From: Haematococcus lacustris | Lineage: Eukaryota > Chlorophyta > Chlorophyceae > Chlamydomonadales > Haematococcaceae | Assembly (NCBI GenBank): GCA_030144725.1 | Contig: JASKMD010000018.1 | Location: forward strand, 3,329,114-3,393,113 | Direction: 5' to 3' | DNA: 64,000 nucleotides | Shown here: positions 52,268-63,900 of the stretch, piece after piece | Position numbering within the stretch: position 1 is the stretch's first letter | Layout: the number at the start of each line of letters is the position of its first letter | Program-made: the position numbers and the translations under genes | Notes under the pieces: generated by a model | The model's database searches: none | Told to the model about the DNA's origin: nothing | Seen by the model: only the letters and a program-made list of their open reading frames with translations

Positions 52268-54638
52268 CAAAGGACATCCGCGCTGGCAAAAACATCAACC
52301 ATTTGCTGGCACACCTTAGCACGCGCAAGTGCAACTTCAAGGAAAGCGAGTCAGCCAAGGGGATGGCCAAGACCGACGACAACGTCAAAGAGTTCCTGGA
52401 GAAGGTAATAATCGCCGCCATCGCCGCCATGATGACATGATGGACATGCCACACAGTCTTGCAACATGCTTGTGCAGTGTGTCAAGCGCCATAAGCCTGC
52501 CTTGACATCAGAGCCATCATGCAGCCACCTGCCCTCTCCCCACCTCCCCTCATGTCATCCCACTTGCCCTCCTGCCCCCCTCCCCTCATCTCATGTTCAT
52601 GTAGATTGGTCTTAGCTGTCCCGCATCAAGGTGCACATAGAGGAAGCCATGGAGCTGGGCAGGGGCAGCTGGCTGCTGCCTAGCCTGGAGCTGTGCTGGG
52701 GCAGCCGGCTGCTGCCCAGCCTGGAGCTGGGCAGGGGCAGCTGGCTGCTGGGCAGCCTGGAGCTGGGCAGGGGCAGCTGGCTGCTGGGCAGCCTGGAGCT
52801 GGGCAGGGGCAGCTGGCTGCTGGGCAGCCTGGAGCTGGGGAGGGGCAGCTGGCTGCTGCCCAGCCTGCAGCTGGCTCCTTTGGGTGCGAGGAAGCTGCCA
52901 ACTTCTCTGAGCTGGCTGCTATGAGCAAGCTCTTCAATGAGCGAGTGGTGTACGGCGAGACAGGGGCCTTGTATGCAACAGGGCTGCTGGACCCCCGGTG
53001 CCACGGTCGTCATACAGAGCTAACGCACTCACAAATCATGATGGCCGACATGTGCATTGCAGAGCTGGCAAGCGCGGACGGTCAAGGTATGTGCCCATGC
53101 TCATGCCCGTGACTTGTGCCCTATTACATATTCCCCAGCCCTTGCCCTCGCCTTGTCCTTGCCTATGCTCATGCTCACTCCCATGCCCATGCTCTTATCC
53201 TTCCCATCCCATAGCCTTCCCTTTTACATCGCCTACACCATACTGCAGCGTGCCATTGCACCTTATGTTATCTATGTCATGTCATTGCACCATGTGCAGG
53301 TACTGACCGGGCAGCTGGTGATGCCCGCTTCAACCTGCACCAGCGGTGGCTGATGCTTAATGCGTTGCAGCTCGTTGGACTCACAAACTCAGTCCTGGAC
53401 ACTGTGCTCACAACAAATCCATGCATGTGGTGGCAGACTTATGGCCACGGCTTTGGTGTACTGCGAGACGTGGCTATGAGGCTACTGAGCATCCCTGCTA
53501 CTTCTGCGTCCACCGAGCGGGTGTTCAGCACTTTAAAGCACATCTGGAGCGACCACCGCCAATCGATGTTGATGGGCAGGATGTGGATGAGCTCCTACAT
53601 CTACTTCAACCGGAGGGCGCTCAAGGGCACAAGGGGACAGACAAGGTCGAGTGAGGAGGAGCGTGCTGAGTTTGAGGAGTGGCTGCAGCACCAGCCTAAC
53701 GGCATCTCCAAGTGAAGAAAGCCACCTAAGTGAAGAAGTAACATAGGCTGGAGCTAAGAAGTAACATAGGCTGGAGCGGTATGAATGGTCGCATGAGTAG
53801 TGGGGATACAACCACGAAGTCCGTGCAAGTTCGCTGAATAGATTGGCCAAAGGCAACTGCGCAAGCAAGATTAAAAAAAAAGGGGCGAAAACAAAAAAGA
53901 TTCCCCGATACAGTCGGTTGGGCTGTATCTTACAGCCCGGCCGGACTGTATCATACAGAAACGGAAGCTACAGAAACTGTATCTGTATCTCTGTATCGCT
54001 GTACGCCCAGCCCTGAGTGGATGACGCCATGCATTTTATCTTTGAGTGCACTGCCACGAGATCCATCAGGGAGCAGCCGGTGTTTGCCGTGTCTTTTCAG
54101 AACAATAATGAGAACCACCAACCCCCCTAACGATAAGGGACAACGGCTTTTCCGGCCTCATTTTTGCACGGATTTACACGCGGATTGAAGCGTCGGAATG
54201 CTGCCGCGCTGAGCCACACGCTGAGCTGGTCAGGCATGTTGCCGGGTATCCGACCCTACCGAGCCTGCGGACTTGATGTACGTTGACCCAGTAGCAGTGA
54301 GTCCCTGATAAACGCGATGGATAGTGCGCGATGTGCGAGGAGCCCGATCTGATGTCCAACATGAAAACCAACATGCGCTGGCTCAGGGGCTTCGGAACTA
54401 GGAGGAGACCACAGTAAGAGCACAGCAGTGGCAAGTGCACCAATCCCTTGTTGATTAGGCTCCAAAAGGTGGGCAAACCCTCCTCCATGCTGCCCACTCT
54501 GCTGATGCCAGTATGACGACCATCCAACTCAATCGAACTCTTCAGCCCTGCGTCACTGGCTAGGGAACTTAGCTGTGGATCCCCTGCCAAGTTCTTAACT
54601 CATCCTGAGTTATCCCAAGAGGTGTTTTTGAAGCTGGC

Positions 54639-56022
54639 GTGTGCACATGCCTGCAGGCATGGGCTTGTCCTCCAAATCCCACCCCTACAAATGGAAGGGG
54701 GGGCAATGCTGCCCGCTGCGCGTGTTGTGTGAAGTTTGCCCAAGCTGGCAGCACTGGCTGGGTGGAGATCCATGTGGAGGGGGAGGCAGCCTCGTACCGC
54801 TCCGGACAGAGTCTACAAGCCATCGGCCAGGTTACAGCCCCAATGTTTGATGTCATCACGGCCTGCAGAAACCTCAAGCCTTCACAGATTCCACTGGCCC
54901 ATAGAACTTGCGCTGAGGCTGCAGCAGCTGCGCATGTTGTGGGCCAGCGGCTGCGGGGGCAGGAGCCAGCCAGCCAGCTCCAGCCCATGCCACGTCTCTG
55001 CTCTACACCCACGCAAGCACCTGCACAGCCTGGGCCAGCCCATGCGCCCTGCCCCCACCATCTCCCAGACCAACCACCCTCACACCCATCACAGTCCCGC
55101 CAGCACCACTGCTGCACCTACCGGGGCTCTCCATCCTCACCAGGCCTGCCACCAACCCAGTGACCTCACCTGCCGAGGAGCAACAGCCCATCATGTGAGT
55201 GCCCCTGCTGGATGATGGGCTGACATGGCAAGCCAGCTGAACAACATCAGTTGCACACTCAGGTTGCAGCCTGTTTTGGCCCATTCCACCTAGTACCCTG
55301 GTGGAAGCACCACTCGTCACACTCCTGTGTGTGGTGTCATGCAGACACACCACTGAGGAGCAGGACGAGCAGACCATGCATGCATGCGCCACAAGGTGCG
55401 ATTTTCACTCCTCAGCCCTGACCTGCACCAGCCCTAACTTGCACCAGCCTTGCCCTGGCTATGGCCCTAGCCTGACCTTCGCTGAACTGCCCTGCCCTTC
55501 TTTGGTCCTTTGGCTGCAGGTCATTTGCTGCTGCAGTTCTCCAGCAGATACAGCAAGTACCCGCACGGTTGCGCCTTCTGCGGTCACAGCCTGATAGCAA
55601 TATGGTGCTACAGTTGTCAACACTGCAAGATGTTGAGGTACAGCTTGGCCGACTGGAGTTTGCGCTGCAGCACATCATGCAACCCAGGTAACAAGGGAGG
55701 GAGGGGCAGGGCGAAGGGCAGGGGGTGGGGGTGGGAGTGGCGACAGTGAAAGAGGCACATCTGAAGCTAAAGGTACAGCTATAGGTACCGCTACCTGCAT
55801 GCTACCTGCCCTGCCATGATGTGCTGATGAGTGCCTCGCCCTTCTGTGCTCATTTGCACCAGACAGCGTGATGCAGTTGTGCACCTTGGGCAAGAAGCTG
55901 AGCGTGAAGATGTTAAACGAGTATTGCAAGGCAGTGGGGTGTATGTGCCAGCCAACACCTTACGTGCTGACCTACGGTACATGGTGCTGGAGCATCTGAA
56001 TGAGCAGGCAGAGTGCGACTGA
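54639..56022 (+). CDS. Unknown gene, intact 3' end, multi-exon
   Basis: The last four coding exons are supported by matching splice phases: a long exon ending at 55194 (...SPAEEQQPI, donor GTGAGT), 55345-55395, 55520-55687 and 55863-56022, then TGA. TGTAA follows at 56031. The 3' exons encode a helical, possibly coiled-coil, stretch (SFAAAVLQQIQQ...LSTLQDVEVQLGRLEFALQH) and a charged end (QEAEREDVKRVLQG...YMVLEHLNEQAECD). Upstream, another frame has Cys-rich CACCVKFAQAGSTGWVEIHV; how it joins is unclear, so the 5' limit is provisional. I recognise no family. Confidence 0.55.
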
Positions 56023-56030
56023 GCTGGCTG

Positions 56031-56035
56031 TGTAA
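56031..56035 (+). terminator. TGTAA poly(A) signal
   Basis: TGTAA lies 8 bp after the stop of the unknown gene. It is the usual poly(A) signal in volvocine algae. Confidence 0.6.
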
Positions 56036-56567
56036 GATGACGTTGAGAAAACTGGGCTCCATTCGTAAAGTGTACCGCAGTGTACCGCAGCGGAGAACTC
56101 TGCATCCTGCGTTGTGGGTATTGTGAAGCAGCACTTCAAAGGCCCATCGCGCAGAGCGGAGCTCGGGCGCGCAGGCGCAAGCGCGGCGCAGAGATAAGGC
56201 ATTTCGCGTTAAAACGACAACTCAACTCGCACCAGGCACGCCGAAAAGTCAAATGTCCCTTACGTGGTGGTTCAATGGGAGGGGTGACCGCTGTTGTGTT
56301 GCTGGCTGGGCTAAATAGAGAAAGGAGACTGCATAAGTCAACGTTCAAGACACGTCCACGGGAGTGCCAGAGTAGGTCATTGATACACTTTTCATTGCAG
56401 GGAACTGGGCAATACAAACTAAGCAATACAAACCACACTGCTCGTCCCTGCCTTGCTTGGTCCTTTTTGAAGCCGCGGTGCATTTGAAGCCTCTTGCGAA
56501 GTCAATTCGTATACTGATCTGAGCTGTTGCATGGACAATGTAACAATGATAAGGAGAGACATCTGAA
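56036..56567. other. Intergenic interval
   Basis: No domain-bearing frame. Several GCGCAGAGCGGAGC-like motifs at about 56150-56190 and a generic GC-rich background. Confidence 0.5.
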
Positions 56568-56981
56568 TTACCGAGTTCCTGACCTTGCTCGATGCAGCAG
56601 TAGTGCGGCCAGCGCGGCCACCGACGCGCCTGCTGCCAGGCCAAGCACCGGCAAGCCCACCTGGAAGCCAGAGCCCACCGGGCACTTCCCGCCCGGCACC
56701 GCACCTTGCGCCCAACCCCCGCCTAGGCCTGTCGACGCAACGGACACCGGCGGCATGCCCTTCGACGGGCTGCGCAACAATGCGGATGCCGCTGAGTCCA
56801 AAGGGTCCGATAACTGGCTTGCCAGCGGACTCAAGTGCATTGGCCATGTCGGCTGCAGCAGCTCTGTGCTGGCGTCGCTTGTTTTGCCGGTGGCCAAGGC
56901 GAACAGCGCAGCCGGTGCGGACGCCAAACCAGCCAGCGCAGCAGCCGCCCGCTGCCAGACTGAGGGCGGTTGCGGCACCAT
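56568..56981 (-). CDS. Possible small membrane protein, hypothetical
   Basis: A 137-codon frame from ATG 56981 to TAA. The N-terminus is hydrophobic and Ala-rich (WQRAAAALAGLASAPAALFA), resembling a signal or transit peptide. The C-terminus has a likely transmembrane segment (VGLPVLGLAAGASVAALAAL) followed by basic HRARSGTR. GC-rich DNA readily gives Ala-rich frames, a plus-strand frame overlaps it, and no TGTAA is nearby. Plausible but unproven. Confidence 0.35.
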   Translation of the reverse strand: MVPQPPSVWQRAAAALAGLASAPAALFALATGKTSDASTELLQPTWPMHLSPLASQLSDPLDSAASALLRSPSKGMPPVSVASTGLGGGWAQGAVPGGKCPVGSGFQVGLPVLGLAAGASVAALAALLLHRARSGTR

Positions 56982-57076
56982 GGCCACGGCCGTGTAGCAT
57001 GACCTGCTGACAACAGCGCCCGCAGGAAAGTGCGGTCAGTGGTAGAGGTGGTGGTAGGCGGGAGTTGGTTTGACAG

Positions 57077-57081
57077 TTACA
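57077..57081 (-). terminator. TGTAA poly(A) signal of the M16 gene
   Basis: On the minus strand TGTAA lies about 100 bp downstream of the candidate stop at 57180, the expected place for this gene's 3' end. Confidence 0.5.
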
Positions 57082-57179
57082 CCGACGACGCGCAGACATC
57101 ACTGCGAGTTCGCCGTTCATGGTTGGTGTGGCGCAGGCACACCTTGCGGGGAAGGAAGGGAGGTCATCAAGGGCAACTA

Positions 57180-60100
57180 CTAGGGGGAAGGAGATGACCT
57201 ACAAGCCACAAGTGGTGTTGTGAGACCTCTCTCCCCCATCCTGCTCCCCCCTTCACCCGCATTCCAAAACCCTGCATGTGCATGTGTGTGTTACGGCTGT
57301 TGCCCGTTCTAGCAGCAGTAGCAGGTTGGGCAAACGATGAATGGTGCACTGGCTTGCAGCAGCCTCCATTGAGTTTGGCTCGCGGTGGCAGCAGCAGCAG
57401 CAGGCTGCACCAAGTGGTCGCAGGCGTAGGGGCAGCATACAGGCACCAGGGGTGTGGTGGGGTGAGGGGCAGCAGCATGGCGTGGGGGACAGGACTACCT
57501 GGCTGTAAGACTGTGGCTGTGCGACCAAAAGCTGCTGCCAGTGTGGTGTGCGGCAGCAAGAGGGGTACGGCAGTGGGGTGCGGCGGGTGATGCCCAGCAG
57601 TGGGGGGCGGCAGAGGGGGGGGGGGCAGTGGGGGGCGGCAGCAGGTGGGTGACGGCAGTGGGATGTGGCAGTGGGGGGGCGGCAGGCAATGCCTAGCAGC
57701 GTGGGGCGGCAGAGTAGGGCGGCAGTGGGGCACTGACCTGCAGGGGTGTGGGAACACACGCTGCATGGCGTCGCGCAGGCTGCTGGGCGCGAAGGCCGCG
57801 AGCACCTGGGTGCGTGCCTCCCTGCTGCGCTTGTACACAGCGTCAATGTCCCGCAGCTCCTGATAGCTCTTACTCTACAGCAGCCACCACCGACACACGC
57901 ACAGCACCCCATGGCTAGCGCTCGCCATGCACACCAGGACGGGCAGGTAGACACATGTGAGAACAAGCTGCGCCTCGGGGGGTATGTGTATGCCTAGTCT
58001 CGGACTCGTTCATTACTTTCATACCATGTATTCGGCCCGCCGATCGTCAATTACACAACATGTATGCTGTAATACAGTAATGCTATAATATGCCCATTTT
58101 CAATAGGGCTGGCTGTACGGAGATAGATGCAGTGCTGTGTCCCCGACCTCCCTCTGGTACCCCCTACACGGATGAGGGTCTGAAGGGCCTGATTGGCTGC
58201 AGGTCAGGGCGGCGCACCTGGTAGGCTGTCATGATGATGTCGTGCCAGTGGCTGTTCTCCTGCACATACCACCAGGGGGGTACAGGGTAGAGGGGTAGAG
58301 GGTAGAGGGGTAAAGGGTAGGGCTAAATGGGGTGACGGGGTTGGGGGGGGGCGGGGGGAGGGGGGCAAGGGGGGGGGCCTGCAGGGGCAGGGGGGGAAAG
58401 GGGGGCAGGGGCAGGCAACTCATGCCCTGGCTATGGCCATGTGCCAGGCACGAGGAGGGGTTCAGGAGCAGGGGGGAAGGGAGAGGGGGAGGCGGACAGG
58501 GGTAGCGGGCAGGGGCAGCAAGTGTCAATTGTCAACAGCTTGGGGGGAGGGGCAGGGCATGTTATAGGGCAGGTGGTGTGCCCTGCCAGTGACCTGGCTG
58601 TAGGTGTTGGGGGGTGAGGGGAGGGCTGTTGGGGAATGATGGGAGGGCTGTTGCGGGGTGAGGGAGGGCAGGGGAGGCTGCTGCCGCTCCCCCTCAGCCT
58701 TGCTCACCTGGAGGCTCTCTTCATATTGTAACCGCTCGAGAGTGACCACGGTTTGAATCTCATCCTCACGGACCCCTGCAGACTGCATGGCCTCCACCTG
58801 GGTAGTGAAGCGCAGGCGACATCAGGGCAGCAGCGGTGGGCGAGGGAGCAGCCGTGGTGCCATGATCAACAGCAGGGGCGACAGTGGCAACGATGTCAAC
58901 CGCAGTAGCCAACAAGACAGCAGCAGCCACAGCCGCCCCTGGTGACACACCCCCCCCCCCGCATTGGCTGCAGCAGCAGCAGCAGCAGGAGGAGGAGGAG
59001 GAGGGAGCAGCAGCAGCAGCAGCTGCAGCAGCAGCAGCCCCAGTTGACACACACACACACACCAGCACTGGCTGCAGCAGCAGCGGGAGGAGGAGGAGGA
59101 GGGTGAGGAGGGAAAGGGGAACACACCTCCTCCAGGGCGATGTTAATGAGGCGCTGCCGGTTGGCAGGGTCACAGGTAAAGGAGATGGACACGTCCCCTC
59201 TCACATCCCCTGCAGGCAGGCTGTCAGAGTCTCACTGCCTGCACTGCTAGCACATCCTGGCCTCCTGGCCCCTGCTCCTCTCACATCCCCTGCAGGCAGG
59301 CCGCCAGGGTGTCACTGCCTGCACTGCTGTCATGGACCTCCCACTCAGCATGCAGCTCGCCAGGCCCGGCCACCAGGAGGCGGGGTCGAGCAGGACCGGG
59401 TCAGGTCAGGTCAGGTCAGGTCAGTCCATCAGTTTGAGTCAGGTTTCAGTCAGGTCAGGCAGGGCCTAGCGCTAGCAGCTGCACCCCCACAGCCTTAGCC
59501 AAGGAGGTTGGCGGGGGGAGACCAAATCCACACATCCAAAGTCATGTCGGGGTCAAAGGCAGGAGGAGGGGAGATCCAACTCCAAGTCAGGTTGAGGTCT
59601 CGCTGCCTTCACTGCTATCCCCCCACCCTCCTCCCCGCCCTGGCCCTGGACCCCCCATCCTGGACTCCCCCTCACTCCTCCCACCCACCTTTGATACTGG
59701 GCGCCTCACAGCCAAAGAATGGCGACACACTGACGGTGTAGATCTCCCCAAACTGGAACCTCATGCGCTGCAGCAGCCGGGTCTCCAGCACCATGCAGGC
59801 CAGCTGCACCCACATCAGGTCCTCACGCACCCGCTGCTGCTGCAGCTTGACGGGGAAGGTCAGCTGCGCCTGGGTGATGGGGCTCACCATGGACACCTGG
59901 GGGTGGGGTGGGGTGGGGTGGGGTGGGGTGGGGTGGGGTGGGGTGGGGTGGGGTGGGGTGGGGTGGGGTGGGGTGGGGTGGGGTGGGGTGGGGTGGGGTG
60001 GGGTGGGGTGGGGTGGGGTGGGGTGGGGTGGGGTGGGGTGGGGTGGGGTGGGGTGGGGTGGGGTGGGGTGGGGTGGGGTGGGGTGGGGTGGGGTGGGGTG

Positions 60101-63100
60101 GGGTGGGGTGGGGTGGGGTGGGGGTGGGGTGGGGTGGGGTGGGGTGGGGTGGGGTGGGGTGGGGTGGGGTGGGGTGGGGTGGGGTGGGGTGGGGTGGGGT
60201 GGGGTGGGGTGGGGTCCCTCCTGCTGCTGCTGCTGCTGCTCCTACTCTTGCTTCTGATGCCACCTCGTTGTCTTGTTGTCAGCCTGTGAGTCTGAGTCTG
60301 GAGAGTGTGGTCTGCCTCCCTGCCTGCCTGCCTGCCTGCCGCCCTGACCTTGACATCCTCCACATGGGGCTGGGTGGGTGGGGACCAGGGCAGGGGTGTG
60401 ATGTCCTTCAGGGCCCGAGGGGTGGGCAGGGGGCTGGGGGGGATGGTGGCCAGGTACTGCAGGACCAGGGGCAGCAGCCTGTCCCTCTGCACGTTGCCTG
60501 CAGGGGGGCGGGTCAGGGAGGGGGAGGCACGGGGCAGGCCAGCAGGGGTGGGAAGGCCAGTGCAGGACCAGGGGCAGCACAGGCTGGGTGAACCAGTGAG
60601 TAGGGGGGGGGAGGTGGGCAGGCATGAGGGCGGGCAGCAGCTGGGAGGGGGGTGGTCAGCTGCTAGCCAGCCTGCTGCTACCCAGCCTGCTGCCAGCAGC
60701 ACCTGGTGGGTGGACCCTGGCTGGTCAGGGCAGCAGGCAGAGCCTAGCTGAGCCCCTCACCGGTGAAGAGCAGCGTGAACTCTGCCGGGTTCTTGAAGCT
60801 GCGGTTGTGGTGCGCCACCGCTTGCTGCATGTCCACACGGTCAAGCTCCTGCAGCAACCCACACAGCACCACACACAGCCCACCTCACCTCAATCACACC
60901 CCCACCCCCCACCCCACCCCACCCCACGCAGCACCCCACACATCCCACCTCAGGTCAGGCACATTGAGGGGCGGGCATGCCCCTGACTTCCCAGGTTCCC
61001 CCCTTCCAGGTTCCCAGATTCCCACCCTCCAGCTCCAGCCCACCCTCACACTGACAGTCCAGGTCACACCCACCTCCAGTGTGACGGGTTTGAAGTAGTA
61101 GCAGTCCCTATGGCAAGCAGGGGCACAGCAGTGACCTGGGCAGCACTTCGCAGTTGCCCACCCCCAATAACAAGCTCAAGGTGGGGTAATGGTGTGATGG
61201 GGGGTGGGGTGGGGAGTGGGTAGGGTGGGAGAGGAAGGTGTGGGTTGTGGTGTGTGGAGTGTGGGGTATGTGATGGGAGGGGAGGGTTGTGTGTGGCAGT
61301 GTTGGTTGGGGGTATTGGTGGGGGTGGAGGGTGGGGGGTGTGACAGGAGGGGATGTGTAGGGCTCCTCCCCCTGGGTCCTCTCACCCGTAGTTGATCTCC
61401 TTACAGCGTGTCTGATACTGGCTTAGTGGGTTGCGCTGGTTGGCCTCCACGCTCTGCTTCACAAGGCGCCGCACCACCTCAACCTCAGCCTCGTCCACCT
61501 TGACCCTGAGCAGTAAGAGCAGCGTGAGGACAGCTTGGTAGACATAGGCCAGAGACCGGGCGGGGGGCGGGCGGGCGGGCGGGCGGGCGGGCGGGCGGGC
61601 GGGGGGGCGGGCGGGCGGGCGGGCGGGCGGGCGGGCGGGTTAGTAAGGGGCAATACGGGGTTACAGTAGTGAGGCAAAACGCAAGGGAAGGTGAAGGGTA
61701 AAACATAAGGTAGTAAGGTAGAAGGTAAGGGGGAAGGAGGGTGAGGGGCCGGGTGAGGGGCGTCCAGGGTGACGGAGCCCCTCCAAGCGGCCCTGCTGCC
61801 CCTCCCTCTGCCTCTTACTCTGCAGTGAACAGCAGGTGCACCAGCTGCATCACAGTCTCCAGGTCGCCCGGCGACTGCACGCCTGACAGGCTGCGGCTGT
61901 ATGCCTTCTCCACCACACTCACATCCACACGCTGACCTGCAGGGGCGCAGAGGGCGGGGGGGGGGGGGACACAGGGCAGGGGGGGGGCAGGGGGTGTCTG
62001 GAGGTGAGAAGAGGGGGGGGGACAGAGGGGGGGGCCCCTACTTCTCAGCATCTCCCCCCGTGCTGGCCCCCTGCTTCACTAGCCAGGCAGTGTGTACTCC
62101 CACCCCCTTGCAACTGACTCCTAACAGCCTCCGGTTCAAAGAGTGTGAGCAGCCCACTCCACCAAGCTACTCAGACCCGCCTGACCCTGCAGCCAGGGGG
62201 CGGCGGCTGGTGGCCCCCCCTGACCCCCGGGACGTCCCCAACACGCCAGGCGCCCTCCCCCTCTGCACCTAAGGGGGATGGCCCATGGACCCCCCTGGTG
62301 GAACCCCCTGCCCCCTTTCCCTCCACACTCCCATTAAAAGCGAAAACGAAGGAATAACTTCTCTCCTCAGAGGGGAAGGGAGGGAGAGGGGGGGCCAGTG
62401 CACCCCCTCTGGAGGGGCCGAGTTGGCTGCTGCGGCCCACCTGCCAGGAAGTCGTTGAGTATGTAGGGCTTGAGGCCAAACATGCCCAGTTGACCGGCGA
62501 TGGCGGGGGCGATGGCGGCAGTGTAAAACAGGGGCTGGGGAACCTGAGCAGCAGCAGGGGGGGCAGCCATGTGTGGGGGGTGGTCGAGGTCGAGGTCGAG
62601 GTCGAGGTCAAGATCGAGGTCGAGGTCGAGGTCGAGGTCGAGGTCGAGGTCGAGGTCGAGGTCGAGATCGAGATCGGGGTCGAGGTCGAGGTCGAGGTCG
62701 AGGTCGAGGTCGAGGTCGAGGTCGAGGTCGAGGTCGAGGTCGAGGTCGAGGTCGAGGTCGAGGTCGAGGTCGAGGTCGAGGTCGAGGTCGAGGTCGAGGT
62801 CGAGGTCGAGGTCGAGGTCGAGGTCGAGGTCGAGGTCGAGGTCGAGGTCGAGGTCGAGGTCGAGGTCGAGGTCGAGGTCGAGGTCGAGGTCGAGGTCGAG
62901 GTCGAGGTCGAGGTCGAGGTCGAGGTCGAGGTCGAGGTCGAGGTCGAGGTCGAGGTCGAGGTCGAGGTCGAGGTCGAGGTCGAGGTCGAGGTCGAGGTCG
63001 AGGTCGAGGTCGAGGTCGAGGTCGAGGTCGAGGTCGAGGTCGAGGTCGAGGTCGAGGTCGAGGTCGAGGGGGAGAGGCTGCCTGCCTGCTGGTTTGAGGG

Positions 63101-63900
63101 TCGGGCCAGGGGTGAGGGGTCAGGCGGGAGCGGTCTACCTCTGTGAGGCCTCCGTGGGCCATGCCGGTCATCATGACCTCGTCCTCCATGAAGGTGGTGG
63201 ACTTGAACACCACACGCATGCCATTGCTCAGCACCAGCTCGGTGGCGTCTAGCACCTGGGCAATAGGACAGCCGGGGGTGGGGTCAACAGGGGTCAGCTG
63301 CAATCAGCAGGGATCGCCCCTCCCCACGCCCCTGCCACTGCCACTGCTCATGCTCCCTTACCCCTCCCCCTCCCCCTCCCTCTTCCACCCCTCCATGCCC
63401 CTTCTTGAGTCACACACTCACTGGGTAGTGCTTCTCGCTGACTACCGCCTCACTCTCAAGAGGTGTGACCAGGTCATTGGGGATGAGACGCTCAGGCAGC
63501 TCCGCATCACCCTCCCAAGGGCCGATCTCACCCTGGGGTCACACCCCACAGAAACAGGTCACACCTGCACACCTGACATCACACTCATGGGCGGTGGGGC
63601 AGCTTCAGCCAGAGACGGGCAAGCAAGCGCTGCACCCCACCATGCTTTGCCGCTGGTGTCCTTCCCCTACAACTACCAGCTTCCCCCCAACTTCCCCCAG
63701 CTTTCCCCTGCTGCCCTCAACTCCCCACCAACTTCTTGCCAGCTTCCCCCCAGCCTTCCCGAGCTCCCCCCCCAGCTTCCCACCAGCTTCCCCCCAGCTT
63801 CCCACCAGCTTCCCCACCCCACCTGCGCCTCTGCTTGCGTGACGCGCGCCACCACTGCCGCCAGGTCCGCCTCAGTGATGTGCTTGCGGTGCTCAGTCAC
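57180..63900 (-). CDS. M16 metallopeptidase, PqqL/insulinase-like, C-terminal half
   Basis: Exons read on the minus strand with consistent phases: 63900-63823, 63532-63422, 63255-63139, 62543-62441, 61936-61819, 61505-61386, 61107-61074, 60848-60761, 60497-60349, 59896-59689, 59209-59127, 58797-58708, 58259-58218, 57874-57738, and a doubtful 19-bp last exon 57198-57180. They encode about 490 residues. Landmarks: LSNGMRVVFKSTTFMEDEV (start of an M16 repeat); SPGDLETVMQLVHLLFT; FTLLFTGNVQRDRLLPLV; YTVSVSPFFG; VSISFTCDPANRQRLI; VFPHPC. These match PqqL-type M16 proteases. The zinc-binding HxxEH module belongs to the N-terminal half, beyond the right edge. Substrate and compartment are not deducible. 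Confidence 0.85.
57200..57737. repeat. Last M16 intron, GGCAGTGGGG-rich
   Basis: Degenerate (GGGGCGGCAGTG)n at about 57590-57725 and (GCAGCA) runs. Open frames here are repeat-derived. Confidence 0.6.
58960..59110. repeat. GCAGCA/GGAGGA/CACACA tracts in M16 intron
   Basis: Short neighbouring runs: (GCA)n, (GGA)n, (CA)n, then (GGA)n again. All are intronic between exons 59209-59127 and 59896-59689, or just inside the next intron. Confidence 0.8.
59901..60214. repeat. (GGGGT)n array in M16 intron
   Basis: About 62 copies of GGGGT with one 6-bp variant, between exons 60497-60349 and 59896-59689. The pre-mRNA (minus strand) would carry (ACCCC)n. The plus strand is G4-prone. Confidence 0.97.
61559..61638. 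repeat. (GGGC)n array in M16 intron
   Basis: About 19 tetranucleotide copies GGGC/GGCG between exons 61936-61819 and 61505-61386. Confidence 0.93.
62583..63069. repeat. (GAGGTC)n array in M16 intron
   Basis: About 80 hexamer copies with a few AAGATC/GAGATC/GGGGTC variants near the left end only. It lies in the intron between exons 63255-63139 and 62543-62441 and yields spurious Glu-Val and Arg-Ser frames. Confidence 0.97.

Larger units (their letters stand above)
46760..53715 (+). pseudogene. hAT transposase, copy 2, split by copia-2
   Basis: Same gene as 20095-21589. The BED-like exon is interrupted after 46829 by copia-2 and resumes at 52273. Later exons are 52616-53086 and 53300-53715. 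The TGA in the finger is at 46818-46820. hATC coding is unchanged. Confidence 0.8.
23389..55514. repeat. Tandem segmental duplication, copy 2 (with nested insertions)
   Basis: Equivalent to 12921-23388. It is 32.1 kb long because X, Y (with copia-1) and copia-2 were inserted after the duplication. Subtracting them and their TSDs leaves about 10.55 kb, 82 bp more than copy 1; the 84-bp Gag deletion in copy 1 accounts for this. Confidence 0.95.

Noticed and set aside
56527..56997. 156-codon plus-strand ORF
   Set aside because: It overlaps the more protein-like minus-strand frame 56568-56981 and looks like its GC-rich shadow.
62569..63252. SR-domain or Glu-Val repeat proteins at the GAGGTC array
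   Set aside because: The array lies in an intron of the M16 gene on the other strand. All frames are open because of the 6-bp period.
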